This document shows, in pieces, positions 48,251 to 60,600 of a DNA stretch of 64,000 nt (its first letter is position 1; each line of letters opens with the position of its first letter). A program made the position numbers and the translations under genes. Source of the DNA: Istiophorus platypterus (lineage: Eukaryota > Chordata > Actinopteri > Istiophoriformes > Istiophoridae); contig CM029129.1 of NCBI GenBank assembly GCA_016859345.1, positions 20,291,695 through 20,355,694 on the forward strand, read 5' to 3'. Below the pieces are notes generated by a model, which worked only from the letters and a program-made list of their open reading frames with translations, had not been told where the DNA came from and made no database searches.

Positions 48251-50939
48251 TAGACATTAGGCTGCTATGTAAGCTTGGACAGAGGGGAAATAAAAAAAAA
48301 AACATGACTGAGCAGAGTTTGTATGAAATTTGCGGGATTGATTTTCAACAAACGGTTTCCTCTGAAGGGAGTCTGCTCTGATATCTCAAACTACTGACTG
48401 TGTGCAGATACCCAGGGGAATAATGCACACGAGAGAGGAACCTACTGTATAATGTTGGAGGAAAAAAAAAAAAACTTCTGGGGAATAATTTTATAAGGGC
48501 TGACCCAAATGTTTTACGGCTTTTGAAGCTCCAGCTGCTGCCATGGTAATCGATGTCCAAACCACAATGCTACTGAGTCAACACAGAAAAAAAAGGAAAA
48601 CCCTAACAATTCATGAACAGACATCACATGCTTCATCAGATAAAAATCAAGTATCCTCAAAAAACTCTCCAGTGTCCATGCCTGAGTTGATGACCTTTCC
48701 GGGCTAACACACCTGGTATGTGCCGCTCTGTGGGAGGAGAGTATTCATAACATTCATGTGTATTTTCACTATGAAATCACTTTCCAAACTCCTGACCTCC
48801 AGGCCCCCCTGAGGATTATGGAAAATGCAATTTTTTCTTTAAATCCATATAACAGCATAATCAAGTCATACCTAGGCAATCTCATTATAACCCGGACAGC
48901 CAGATGCCTAATCGGGACCTCTATTATCTCTACCTCTGCCGGCTGTCCTGTATGCCCGCAAATTCAATTGTAACATCATTAGTGACTTTTATAGGGGCAA
49001 TGACCCCCCCCTCAATGTTTTACGATAAATGAGCTCAAGATCCTAAGGGTGAGCTTATCTTTTACATTAGGACACGCACCACAGATACAGATTAGATGGC
49101 TCTCAGAAATGTACTCGTTCATCAGGCTGATGAGAAAGTCTAAGAGGGTTAAGATCTTTCATTGTAGTCAATGTAGTTTCAAGAAACACCAAAGTGAATA
49201 AAAATAACTTCCATGACCCATTTTTTTTCCAGCCAAAACGAGTGCTGGATGATTTGTAATTTGCCAAATTAAACAAGCAGCAGAGATAACAGTGAAAACA
49301 CTTTGGAAACTTAATTGCGAAAGCTCCCGAATAGATTCCGCCATGCCTCGGATGATGCTGTGAAAGACATCCGCCGTCCTTGCGCAGGACTACAGTTATT
49401 CTTTTTTCCATTACTGTTCTTTTCTGTAGACAGAACAGTGTGTATTTGTGTTGTACTACTCTGAGAATAGGCCCACATCCCTGCTGCAACTGGAAGTGCT
49501 GATTACTGAGCACTGCCACCGGGCTATCATTTCTGCAATAAGGCTTCCAGTCCTGATATGACTCAATCAGGGGAGAAATACGGTGTATTTGAAGCAATGA
49601 ACAATAAGACATTTTTGCCCGCTGGGAAGAGAACTCTGCTCAAATATTCAGCGGCAGAAGAAATTCAAGAGAATGTTTCTCAGTGCGTACCAGTACAAAT
49701 TTTGGGGGGGAATTAGCATCACATGCCCAGGACTAAGACAGATTAAACCAAAAAAATTTCAAAGTAATTAAAATGTCAAATATTCCAGCCTCTAAAATAT
49801 GTAGTACATCCCTCTCTTTCATTTGTCTAAATTGGAATATCTTTGGGGATTGCACTGTTTTTTTCTGACAAAACAAGTATTTTTTAGATTTGACTTCGGC
49901 TCTGGCAACTTGCAGACTACTAGAGGGAAAAAACATTTCTACATAAATATGGGAAGCAATTCAGTGTAAGTGTGGGGAAAAACTAGTTATAAAATATTAT
50001 AAAATACTTCTATTTCTGCTAATCCATATCATTTCATTAGGGGGAAGAATGTGACAATCTCATAAGCTCTCACAACATAACAAGATACAAGCAACATCTT
50101 CGGTTGCGCTCTCAAACACAGAGCTGGGGAAGTTCTTCCACATTAACTGGAACCACTGAAATCAGCTGTGTCTGCCTGCTCTTTAAATGGCTTTCTTGTG
50201 GAAATCACAGGATGTTCAGGAAATGAACAATGTCAGAAAAATAAACAGCATCGGTTTCAGAATATTTAGAGGGGGGAAAAGAAAAAAAAAAAAAAAGACA
50301 TTTTTCCTGTTTGATTAGATTGGCCAAAAAATTAGGAAGACTTTTATATGACAGCTAAGGACAACACAGCCAAAACAACAAAGCAGAGGCCTTACACACT
50401 ACCTCAGCACTTGCTTTCAAGAGCAGAAACAAATATTCTTTGTCAGTGGCACCTTCTTAATCACTGTGGGTTCCTCCGACCCCTCCACCCCGAAGAAGAT
50501 CCCTGAGGAGGGACATCAGATAGTTGTGAATCTCCATCAGTATCCTGCCAGGAACCAGTGACTGATGGCTCAGAATTATAATTTGCAATACACCTGTTAC
50601 ATTTAATGGCATGTTGCTCTCACGGTAAGCAGGCAGAGGGCTCTTTTACAACTGGTTTCACGGTGGAAAACACCTCACTAGCCCTGCTGGAGCTGGAAAT
50701 GAAACAAAAATGATCATTTCATCTGTCAATATTGTAAAAATATGATGAGACAGGATGCTTAAGTTTTGGGGTTTTTTGCAAACTTAACCCAATGGTAACA
50801 CAGAATGTCAAATAGTTACTTTTCCATTTGCCAATATTCCCTCATGCCTGCCAGCGTAAATAGTGTCTATTTTAAAATTATGTTACTCTTTGCCGAAATT
50901 GTAAGGACACAGTTATGCTACCTGTTTGGTGCATTTCAC

Positions 50940-52640
50940 AATTTTTTTTCCCTTTTGGTTTGCTTTGTTTAGACTGGTGTGACTTCTGTTTCTTTTACTT
51001 GCTGGCGACACAACAGCATCTCGACTGCTTGAAAAAGCGAGCACTGCTCTCAGATTTCTTCGACGGCAAAGGGTTGACACAACATGAAAACAAGGCACAT
51101 AGTTCCCTCGGCGAGTCACCCTGTTTAGGGCTGCCATGGCTGCAGGTATCAGACCTTTGCCCAAGCGAGACCCTCTGCTCCTCGGGGACCTGTACCTGCG
51201 CCCAGAGGGCAGTGCAGTGAAGAGGCGGTTGAGCGGGTGCGTGATGCCCCATGCTACTGTATTTGCAATGCGCACATTTGCCTCACAACTGAGCTCCGTG
51301 AGATTGGGTGTGGGGAGACCTATTATCTAGGCAGCAGTGTCGATATGTGTGCGAGTGTGGCCTGGCAGAGCAGTAGAGCAGGATGGGTTGAACAATATAG
51401 GAGGAGATGGGGGACGACAGAGTCCTTTGAGGATGGCTGAATGTCCTTTGCATGCCGGTCGAAGCAAAGTTTATTGTCCAGTGTGAGTGTGAGATATCTG
51501 AAAGTGTCAACCATTTCAACTGTTCCATTATTGATGAGGATTGGGTGGTGGCGTGTCAGGGTACCTATTACTACTTTTGCTCTTCTGACATTGAGATGAA
51601 GGTGTTTACAATCACACCGCTGGGTAAAGTGTGCAAAGTTTTTGTCTGGAACAGAATGTTTGTCTGTGAGAACACCGGGGAGGGGCTGATGCAGTCACCG
51701 GTGTACAGCCTGTAACAGAAACAGCACACAACCCCAATGGTTCACCGGTGTTTGTTGGTGAGAAGAAGGTGATTTTGTTATGCTTGCTCGAATGGCTTAC
51801 CTTTTCTTGCTAGGAAACAGAAAAGAAAAAAAAAGAAAAGAAAAATGTTTCCTGGTGAAAGTGCCAGGGTAATCCAGGTGCTGGAGGAGGGGGTGCACCG
51901 GGCAGCCCAAAGTATCCTCTGTGCTCCTCTTGGCTCTGAAGGCAAACTGGAGGGGCCCCAGTTGTTAGCTGACAGCTGGCAAGATTGTGTTCAGCAGCAG
52001 TTTCTCCAGGCTCCTCACTTCATCATGGATGTGAGGGCAATGGGGCGGTTATGATTGAGTTCCGTGGGCCGAGGTTTTTCGGGCACCGGGATTATCGTTG
52101 TGGTTTTCCAGCCGGTGGGGTATTGTGGTAGAAAAGTAGGATTCAAAGAGGAGTGAGTGAACTGGTGAGAGTTCCATGGTGCAAGTCCTGAGCTCCCTTG
52201 CCGGGATGCTGTCAGGCCCTGGGGCTTTGCTTGGTGTACACCAGCTTAGCTAGTGCCGTACCTACTGCTCTCAAAAATGGGGCCTACTCGTCGTGGTCCA
52301 GTGGAGGGAGGGCTCTCAGCTCTTTGACGCATTTGTCTGTGAAATGTTGAGTGTTGAGGCAGGTGAGGAATGAGTTCAATTTAGTGGTGAAAAGTTCTGC
52401 GTCAGTTGATGATGATAAACTGCGTTTGGGTTCAAAGTTGTCACTGTCTGGAAAGCTTGTTTAGTGTGTTTTACCAAATTCATACTCTTCATGTTCTTAA
52501 AATTCAGTTTTGCTTTGAGAAGCTCCTTTTTGATGTTGCAGTTTGCTGTCCTGAGACCAGCCAACTAAAAATTTCAATTGTTTCTGTGTATGCCACTGTC
52601 TCTTGGAAACACTGTCGTAGGTAAATTTCTCTAGCCTCTG
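50940..52640 (-). mobile_element. L2/Maui-like LINE remnant (non-LTR retrotransposon), antisense
   Basis: Read on the minus strand (from high to low coordinates), this stretch follows the order of a fish non-LTR reverse transcriptase. A KAPGPD-type block lies near 52211-52230. A stretch ending in a TTTIIPVPEKPRP-like block follows near 52080-52110. A PLQFAFRAKRSTEDT block lies near 51911-51955. A VEMVDTFRYL block lies near 51490-51520. The C-terminal HPLNRLFTALPSGRRYRSP block lies near 51170-51235. Several frame changes and stops break it. No endonuclease domain is seen, and the upper boundary (about 52640) is soft. The clade call is from motif memory and could instead be another CR1/L2-group lineage. 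Confidence 0.85.
50960..52300 (-). pseudogene. LINE reverse transcriptase, broken and missing its catalytic core
   Basis: The readable fragments cover the start of the reverse transcriptase (KAPGPD; IIPVPEKPRP), the FAFRAKRSTEDT block, and the region after the palm (IINNGT-VEMVDTFRYLTLTLD and the PSGRRYR tail). Between the RSTEDT fragment (ending near 51845) and the YTGDCISP-like fragment (near 51690-51715) there is only about 130 bp of low-complexity and unrelated sequence. The block holding the FADD catalytic Asp pair should be near here, and I do not see it. The product would copy its own RNA at a nick in target DNA; this copy is dead. The reading frames found (50913-51275 and 51323-51514) are single-frame pieces of the same protein. 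Confidence 0.82.
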
Positions 52641-53032
52641 AAACACTTATTGACGGAGAGATTGGACGCTATAATCCCTTCATCTTTCTACGCTGCCTTA
52701 AGCCTCTCGCAATATCTCTATCCATCTGGTACACAACAACGCTTGGGTCCCTTGGCTTATCATGTCGAAAACTATCTCATGCCTTCTACCTCATAGGCAG
52801 TCTTAATCACAACCTTGCTTTCTTCCTTTCCAGCTGGCCAGTAAATAGTTAGAGCCTCCTGCCAGTCTGCAAAGCTTTGACAGCATATAAAACCCTCTAA
52901 AATTCCTCCAAAATCTCAGCAAAGATGCATATTGGCAATGATCGGAAGGGGATGCCAAGTGGAGCGTCTGTCTGTGGCAGGGTTTCATCTGGGTACGTGA
53001 GCTTTTCTTTGAACCTTGCATTAAGATCTTGG

Positions 53033-53053
53033 TTTTGTTTGTTTGTTTGTTTG
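53033..53053. repeat. (TTTG)n short tandem repeat
   Basis: About five TTTG units just upstream of the partial MITE. Confidence 0.9.
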
Positions 53054-53094
53054 ATATTAGATTAATTATTCTAGCCTTTTGTCTCTGTTCAAGG

Positions 53095-53280
53095 GCCAAA
53101 AAGATAAGTCAATTAATTGTTAAGTCAACCAGTAGAATAATGATGAACTATTTTTATAATCAGGTCATTGTTTTACTTATTTTACTTACTTATTTTCAAT
53201 GCCAAATGTTCCTTGTTTCCAGCTTCTCAAATGCAAACATATGTTGCTTTTCATTGTCTTTTACAACAGTAAACTCTAGT
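53095..53280 (+). mobile_element. hAT-like MITE, 5' part only, same family as 41.2 kb
   Basis: The words AAGTCAATTAATTGTTAAGTC (53106-53126), AACTATTTTTATAATCAGG, CAATGCCAAATGTTCCTTG (near 53198) and CCAGCTTCTCAAATGCAAAC (near 53219) appear in the order of the same teleost MITE family seen in reverse at 41.2 kb. The TTTGGCATT and CAGTCCAAAAC words at 41.2 kb mark the corresponding inverted positions. Only the first half is present: past about 53280 the expected continuation stops. A small TTTG tandem run lies just upstream (53033-53053). Confidence 0.72.
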
Positions 53281-53890
53281 TTCCTTAGCATTGTGACAGC
53301 TCTCACAGATGAAAGGCTGAATCAAACTACATACAAAGCTCCTCTTTCCTCTTACCCAGTACATCCGCAGTCTGTTAATTTGTCATTGGGAGCAGTCAAA
53401 CCTAATAATTATTGCTAGCTCTTAGCACACTCCACATGGCAAACAGTGTGCTTCGGTAGAAAAGCAGCCTAATGTCAGCGGCGCTTGTGATGAGGTTCTG
53501 TCCTCCTTTGTCTCAATTGCTCACAGATGTTCCTCGCCTCAGATCCCACAATCCAACATACTGTAAATAAAAGGGCTGGCTGGACACGAACCAGTAAATC
53601 TGAAACATACCACCGGATTGTCAATAGAGCCTGATTCCCTGAGGCGGTTGGTGCCAAAGAAAATACGTACCATTTGATCTTACATTTGCAATGAGCTATC
53701 ACAGACCGCAGCTTCGAAGGTACTTGGTGCTGCTAAAATGTGTTTGCAGTTGTATGGTCTGGATGATGTATTAGAGCCGAAGGCAATTAATGAGCAACAG
53801 GTTATATATTAGCTCAAATAAAATATTCAATCCATTATAAGGTTACAGTAAATCCTATAATATTTTTGATTTGAGAATATGAGAATTCAT

Positions 53891-53934
53891 ATATGAATAT
53901 ATGTATATATGTGTGTGTGTGTGGGTGTGTGTGC
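53891..53934. repeat. Compound TA/TG microsatellite
   Basis: An imperfect ATATG/TATA stretch passes into TG units with one GGG interruption and a GC change. It abuts the SINE remnant that follows. Confidence 0.95.
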
Positions 53935-53935
53935 G

Positions 53936-54040
53936 TTTGGGCAGTTCGATCCCCAGCCAAAGTGTCTTTGGGCGAGAACCCTATGTTGCCACACTTGTAA
54001 GTCACGATGGAGAAAAGCGCCTGCAAAATGAGTAAACAGT
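53936..54040 (+). mobile_element. tRNA-derived SINE remnant (5' truncated)
   Basis: The segment begins CAGTTCGATCCCC (53942-53954), close to an RNA polymerase III B-box of tRNA-derived SINEs. It continues AAAGTGTCTTTGGGCGAGAAC and ends TTGTAAGTCACGATGGAGAAAAGCGCCTGCAAAATGA. This is a mutated version of the teleost SINE/LINE tail TTGTAAGTCGCTTTGG-ATAAAAGCGTCTGCCAAATGA. The A-box side is absent and is replaced by a TA/TG microsatellite. It is non-coding. The identification rests on the order of the B-box and tail. Confidence 0.7.
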
Positions 54041-57000
54041 AGCAGCCTGAATTTGACCGTGGCCTGAGTTCGCCTTGCTTTCAGTGATAATGCATACTTC
54101 AAAAGAAAATGACGCCCCAGACTCCCTGAATAAAGATGCCTGGGGTTTTTCATCTTAAAATCTCATATGGGGACATAGATCTCCAAATATAAAAGATGCA
54201 CAAGTGTCATTCTTTTGCGAAGCTGAAACACATGATGTGGGACTACTGTTTGAAGACCATTTACATTTGACTCTGCTTATTTTGGAATAACAATAATGGT
54301 ATTTATCTTTAGGTTTTGATGTTTTGTGCAAGTGCACATATTACAACATGCAAATATTGCATGCACAGAGATGCTCATTGCCCCCAGACAATAATCACTC
54401 TGTAGAATCAACACAAACAGGTGTGCATTCTGACTTGGCTCAGGTCCACAGCACGGCTCAATTAATGATTATAGAAGTTGGAAATAAGGACACAATAAAA
54501 AAATAAATTAAAAAAAGATATTGGGTTAAGCACCTAATGTTCAGACGTTTTAAAAGTACTTGGAATCAGTTGCAATTTGGACACACGACTTGAAATTGAG
54601 CCAAAGTGATTGTGTTAACAGCATAGGACAAAGTGTCATTCTTGTTTCACTGTGGTCCTGTGTGGTCCTGGCAACACTCTTCACAATATCACAAGGATGT
54701 TTTAGAATCATGGTACTCATTAAGTCCGTTTAAAGGCACAAATTGCTATATTCCCTTTGCAACCTCAATTCTTTGTTATTTATATTTCTTTGCTCAGCAT
54801 TTCATCAACTTGTGAGAGCTTTACCCATTAAAGGTTTATATCTACCCTGGGCAGCAACTAGGTTGGTGCTTTTGAGGCCCGTCTCAGCAAGCCGATAGCT
54901 GCAAATTGACAAGGGGCCAGCTAAGCCCCTTGGTAAAACCCTGCCCTGATTAATTAGAGCCAGGGAAGATGGAAAAAAATATCTGGAGCTTAGTACTCCT
55001 GTAATCCCTCTCTCCAGAGATCATGTGCTCAGAGCTTGACCAAGCAAAATACAATGAAGATAACTTGGTAAGGAAGACATTAGATCCTCTCTGTTTATTC
55101 CAGTTTTTCTATTGATCACCGCTCCACCATCACCAACAAAAATTAACCGCAGACAACACAAGAGAGTTCTGATTATGTTATTTTATTCAAGAATATACAC
55201 AAAATCCTAAGGAACTACTGATGTTCATGGATAGAGATCGAAACCTACTGTTGAGGTATTAGATGAAATGAACCTTGAATGTAGTATTTTTGGGTAAACC
55301 CCGTGAGATTTTGGCTTTGTTTAGCAAGCATACTATTTCTCCCAAACCGCCTGCCTTCAATAAAGTTATTATGTATTATGTTTGCACCAAGCCTTTTCTG
55401 TGTACTCCGTCACTTTGCAAGGAGGAACACAGCATATAATCAAACCAACAAGCCATAAAATGACTATGACAGGCTTGAAATAAAGAGAGACCAAAACATG
55501 ACAGGTTGTTCAACAAATAGATAAAAACAAGAGGAATAAATTGAGATTTTAAGTAATTCTGTGATTAAAAAGAAAATGGAGAGCATAATTACAATTTGAG
55601 TCTTATTTGTGTAGTTTGAGCCATCATTTAGATCTCTGATAACTACATTGTGCTCACCAATTAACCACTGAGAATCTGGTGACATTGCTGAAAACAAGTC
55701 TGCCAGGGGAAGAAACAACAGCTGGAAGACCATCAGATACATTAGACACAATCCCCAAAGTTAGCGAAGTACATTTCAAAAAGAAAACAAAGGCAGTTAA
55801 CAGTTAAAAGCTCAAAGTCTGATCCAAAATGTTCGTTGTTAACATCCATCTTAGGTTACAGAGCGACTTCCTACACTCAGTCTTCCTGGGCAATGAGGGA
55901 TTATTCCCAACATTTTGGAGGAGCTCACTTTCAGTTTAAAGTGTTTTAGATTATCTGGCTCCGTTACTGGCGTTTTGACAACCTTTTTGGTTGTCTGACC
56001 ACTTGTGTTTTCTTGACACCATGTCACCATAATCCTAGATACATCTTAGTCATTAATTTTGGCCACTACAATATTATAGCCAACAGCTTTTAACATGAGT
56101 ACAATCAATTGCATTTTTTTTTCTACAGATCCCGTTTTTTTTCCCCATTTGACAGAACTGAATATACATAAACTGAACAAAAGGATAATTGCTGACAGGA
56201 AATACCTGGTTAAAGACAAAGTGAACCAGCATCAGAGCAAATGTGCAGTTTGTTCTGATGCAGTTTCCAGTTTTGAGTGCTTTACCAATTACCCAACTTG
56301 CTTAATCTGTTATTGCAGTGCTCGTAAAGTACTGTGGTTCTATGTCAAGCCAGTGGGCAAGGGTTTAGGAGCTGGATGTTTCCTTGGGTTCCCTGCTTTT
56401 CGTCTCCTTTCTGATCCTCAGCAATGAACTCCCCACTAGGAGGGCAATAACTCCCATTGACTTCTGTTTCTGTTATCTTGGTTGGCTAGAATTACTCCTC
56501 AGATCTATACAGAGCATGACCCTGAAAAATGTTTTCAATTACTTGCTGCCGGTGTCAACCTCTTGTCCTGAGCGTATTGAAATTGAAAACCCAAAACTTT
56601 AAACAAGGCCACAAACCTACACCATGCTGCTGCTATCAACAACATGAAATTGCATATTTCACAAATGCCTCCCAGTGCCATGCATGGTATAATTTGGGAG
56701 CAAATTATATTCAGTATACAGACAGATCAGCCGAAGCACTTTGGGACATACTTCTGTGCGATAAATAAAATATCAAAATAAAAATAGCTGCCGTTGTTAT
56801 GCCCCGCATTTGTGTTGGCTCTCAGGTGACCTCGCCGATGGAGGTCACAGAACATACTGTTCAGGCACTGCTCCCGCAGGCCATGCATGTGAGGTGGGCC
56901 TCCCGCAAGAAATTGTGATCAAGGTTTACAGTTGTGAGTTATATTACCCACGGGAGAATGGAACCTTGGAGAATGTTTGAATTGATGCTTGAGGCTGTGC

Positions 57001-57459
57001 ATTAGGACTTTTAGGAGCTAAATGTAAGTCACCAAGGCAATGGTTCATCCTTGGGAGTACCAACCATGAAAGGGGTTGAATATGATTGTGTCTACACTGT
57101 ACATGTGCAGGGAAATTGAGGCTGTCCACTTCCCTGACTTTGTGATGGAATTAAATAACAGTGCCAAAAGTAAAAGGTTTCAAAGCACTATGGCAACTGC
57201 CATTTGTCAACATCATAGACTGGTTAGATATTTGAGCATGCATTTAGACAGTGGAGAAGTTGTTGAGTGAGGTTTATTGAATTCGCTGACATATTTTGTC
57301 GTCTTTTTTTTTTTTTTTTTTTGGTGTTGTTGTTTTGGTCTCACATTGAAATCAGCCATAGGTGAATTCAAGTCGAGGAAACTAGAAAGCCCTTATGGCC
57401 TCTTTGAGTCCTACAGGAGGCAGGAAGCGTTTGATGTTAAAAGGAAAGATTTGGGAAGT
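54041..57459. other. No gene seen; unassigned non-coding DNA
   Basis: Contains a T19 run (57304-57322) and a 10-bp direct doublet TGTGGTCCTG near 54650-54669. No repeat body or exon is recognised. Confidence 0.55.
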
Positions 57460-57625
57460 TGTGGAAGAATTATTCAGATCCTTTACCTAAATAAAAGTAT
57501 AATAAAACTGTGCTTGAGTACAGAGGGATCGAAAATATTGAAATATTATATTATTGGATGATCATTACTGATGCATTAATGTGTAAACAGCATTTTGATG
57601 TTATAGTTGCTTTTTCAAGGCAAAG
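57460..57625 (+). mobile_element. Common teleost interspersed repeat fragment (non-coding)
   Basis: TTATTCAGATCCTTTACCTA (57471-57490) followed by a run of AAGTA-type words, TATATTATTGGATGATCATT (about 57548) and ACTGATGCATTAATGTGTAA then CAGCATTTTGATGTTATAG (57567-57606) is the order of a repeat I recall as abundant in percomorph fish, with a consensus close to ATTCAGATCCTTTACT...ATTATTACTGATGCATTAATGTG. The central part of the longer family is missing. I cannot name its class with certainty; it looks like a non-autonomous DNA element. Confidence 0.6.
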
Positions 57626-60600
57626 CTAATTCTTCTGACCAAACAGTTTGCAATATATGTAAAATCTTATAGGCTCTGTGCATCCTTAAAGGTATTTTTA
57701 ATTATTATTGCTGATATAATTCTTATAATGCCTCTGCTTGGGTTGGAGATGGCTTGAGCTATGTTGGCTAAATTATGTCGCTAAAACAAAAACTATGAAT
57801 TAAGTCACTCATCAAGCACAATGCTGACAGGTGAGATGTCAATGAAGCACAGTATGTACACACTTACAAAGTCCTGAAAAATAGGTTGACTCAGCCAAAG
57901 TAAGATTCAATTCATGGCTGAACATAGGTGTCCATGCCATATAAATTGAAAATTTGTATTAGGAGTAAATATTAAGTATAATTTCTAAAGAAACGGACTG
58001 GATTACATGCCCAGCTAAGTATAAATTATGTGTGTTAAATAAAATACTGAAAGACAAGAGTCTTTACTTAGCTACTGAACGCCATTGGATTTGGTTGGAG
58101 TCTCATTTTAACAACCATGTGTGTTTCCGTATACACCACTTGCACCAAACAAATCCCCTCACTAATTTGGAGGACAATACACAGAGTCCTCTGGAAATGA
58201 GTGCAGCTGCACAATGCAGCTGTCACTTTGCTTTAAATGCAAACTCTGTGTGAACTTTACGTGATTGTAACTGTATTTCTTTAACTTTCCTGTCGACTTG
58301 GTAGAAGTGTGCTTTCCTGTACCAGTGTCCCGGGCAATTACACCCTTGGCTGGCACCGCATCGTGTTGTCAAGGGTGACAACTTTGCTCTTATATATTGT
58401 GTAAAGTGTAAAGTCTGCTTGCGCTGATTTGCAGCAGCATCAATACAGTCCAAATCATCCCCCCGTCTTCCCATCTGTCCCTCTCACAGGAGTCCTTGCC
58501 CTCGGCTGTATGCCATGACACAGTGCTAGGCCGGGCAGGACGTTTCCATCAATCACACTTACGGGGGTTGAAGTGTGGATGAAGGTATTGATGCGACATT
58601 GGTTGTGATAATGGCCTTGTAAAGTCAGAGCCTGCCAGGCCTTGACCAACTCCCTGTATCGGACATGAGGTAGAACCAAGTTCTCAAGGGGAGAGCAGGA
58701 TCCCTACCCGGAGAATACTGGGGAGGTGAGTCATGGAACATTCCAGAGATAGGGTTCCTGTATCCCCCATGATTCAATCCTACCCTAGCTTACCCACAAA
58801 TTTCACACAGGTTCCATGATTCATCCAAGACATAGTCTCACTTTCATGACTCCTGAGATTCTTTCCCAGTGTGTGTACTGCATCATCCATTTTTCTAAAT
58901 GCTTTTTTTCTTTTAACAAAGATTTAAGAGTATAGGAAGGATATTTTGCTCTTATAGCTTGAGCATCAGATATGAATTTAAACATGTCCGTCTTATGTCA
59001 ATTTTATGGTCTTTTTAAAAAACTATTTTGCCTCTAGCCCGTTTCCAGGTGCTAAACCATTGTGACATCTACTATTTTCAGTGTTTCAAACTGATTTGGC
59101 GTAATTCTTATTGATGAGATTGTTCTAAGTTAATTTGCATAAATTACAGCTCACAGACGTAACAAACTGATTCAGATATGTCTTTGACTGACATGAAAAA
59201 TATACCAGTTACTCCCGTAACCGCTACCACAACTTCTGTGTAGACTGAAATTTAGGGGATATACTATGTCACTACTGATTAGTCAGGGTAAAACAGCACC
59301 AACATAAACACAAAGTAGGACTGAATAATTATGTAAAAACAAACTTGCAATTCATGTAGCCTCAGCCTTACCCGCACATTTGGGTGGACACACTAATTAA
59401 TGCCAGTGCCAGGCCCCACTGTATGGTCACAGATATTATATTGCTTGCAAAATCATATCTATCGAGGTCTAACTTTGGTTTTAAAAAGTAACAGATTGGA
59501 CGAGGTCAGGAGTGAATGGTTATGCATGAAGCTCCTAGCAAGGTAAGCTCCCTTTAATCAGGAAAGGCCCATGTCTCATTGTCTATTCTACTGAGGCAAT
59601 GATTGAGTTTTCAAGTCAGCAGATGCAATCCCTACTCTGGATAAAATGTCTGTAATGAAGTAATTTTAAGTGAACTTTCATAAAATATTCTAGTGGCCTG
59701 TGGAAAATTTGGAAAAAAAGGAAGGTGTAAAAAATGATTGCTAATCCAAATAACACTAAATGAGGTATTAATATACAAAATAGCAAACAGTATGATTTTT
59801 TTTTAAGCTTTTAGGAGAATAACCGTAACGCTTGAATGGAAATCTAACAATATGAGAATATTGGTCTGCATTTAAGGTGCTCGCCGAGCACTCCATTTCT
59901 CAAAGTGCCTGTCTCGAAAGTGAACGAGAGTCCTAATTAAAACCAAATTGAATTTGAGCATTTTCCATGTTCCTTGAAGAATGAACACGTCTGAAAATAG
60001 ACATGTTGAATGTGCTGATGAACAGATGTGAAAAACATCTATTCATCTCCAAATATCCTGCCACAGCACAGGCTTTCTCGGCCCTATCAGACGGAAATGT
60101 GCATCTTAATAGGAAGAGTGACTCTCAGTCCTCCATCTCTTTGTGTTGTGCTCATGTTCTGTGTTTACAGTAAATGTAAAATTCAGTTGTAGTACATATT
60201 GGTGACTATCTGTTATTGCCAAGATAAGTCACACACATATTTCTGTGGATTTGTGGTCTTGCACAAATATAGAACAACATATCTCACCAACTATAACTCT
60301 AAAAAACTCATTACAGTCATGGAACAAAACAAGAAATCTCTTCTCTCTACATCAGTAAATCGCTGATATATGGTTTAAGTGCAACCATCATTTAGGCATG
60401 TACTTAGAGCTGTGAATACCTGGGAAATTTAAGCAGGCAGCCATAACAGTCTGAATTGATTTGCAATAATTTACTCTCCAAGACAGGAGAGCAAAAGCTA
60501 AATGGCCAAATCGGAACTTTAATTGAAATAGTTCACCATCCTATTAAAGCTTCAGTGAAAAATGAAGAAGATGGCACACCAACTTGCAGTGCTTTAGACT

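Larger units (their letters stand above)
44119..50939. other. No gene seen; unassigned non-coding DNA
   Basis: Contains the T18G11 block, the A23 run, the GCAA hairpin and two ATG frames of 174 codons (44135-44659, plus) and 169 codons (49103-49612, minus). These are long for this DNA but have no recognised domain. The segment 48760-48990 looks like a possible conserved non-coding element. Confidence 0.5.

Noticed and set aside
49103..49612. 169-codon minus-strand ATG frame
   Set aside because: No domain, signal or splice context. Treated as chance.
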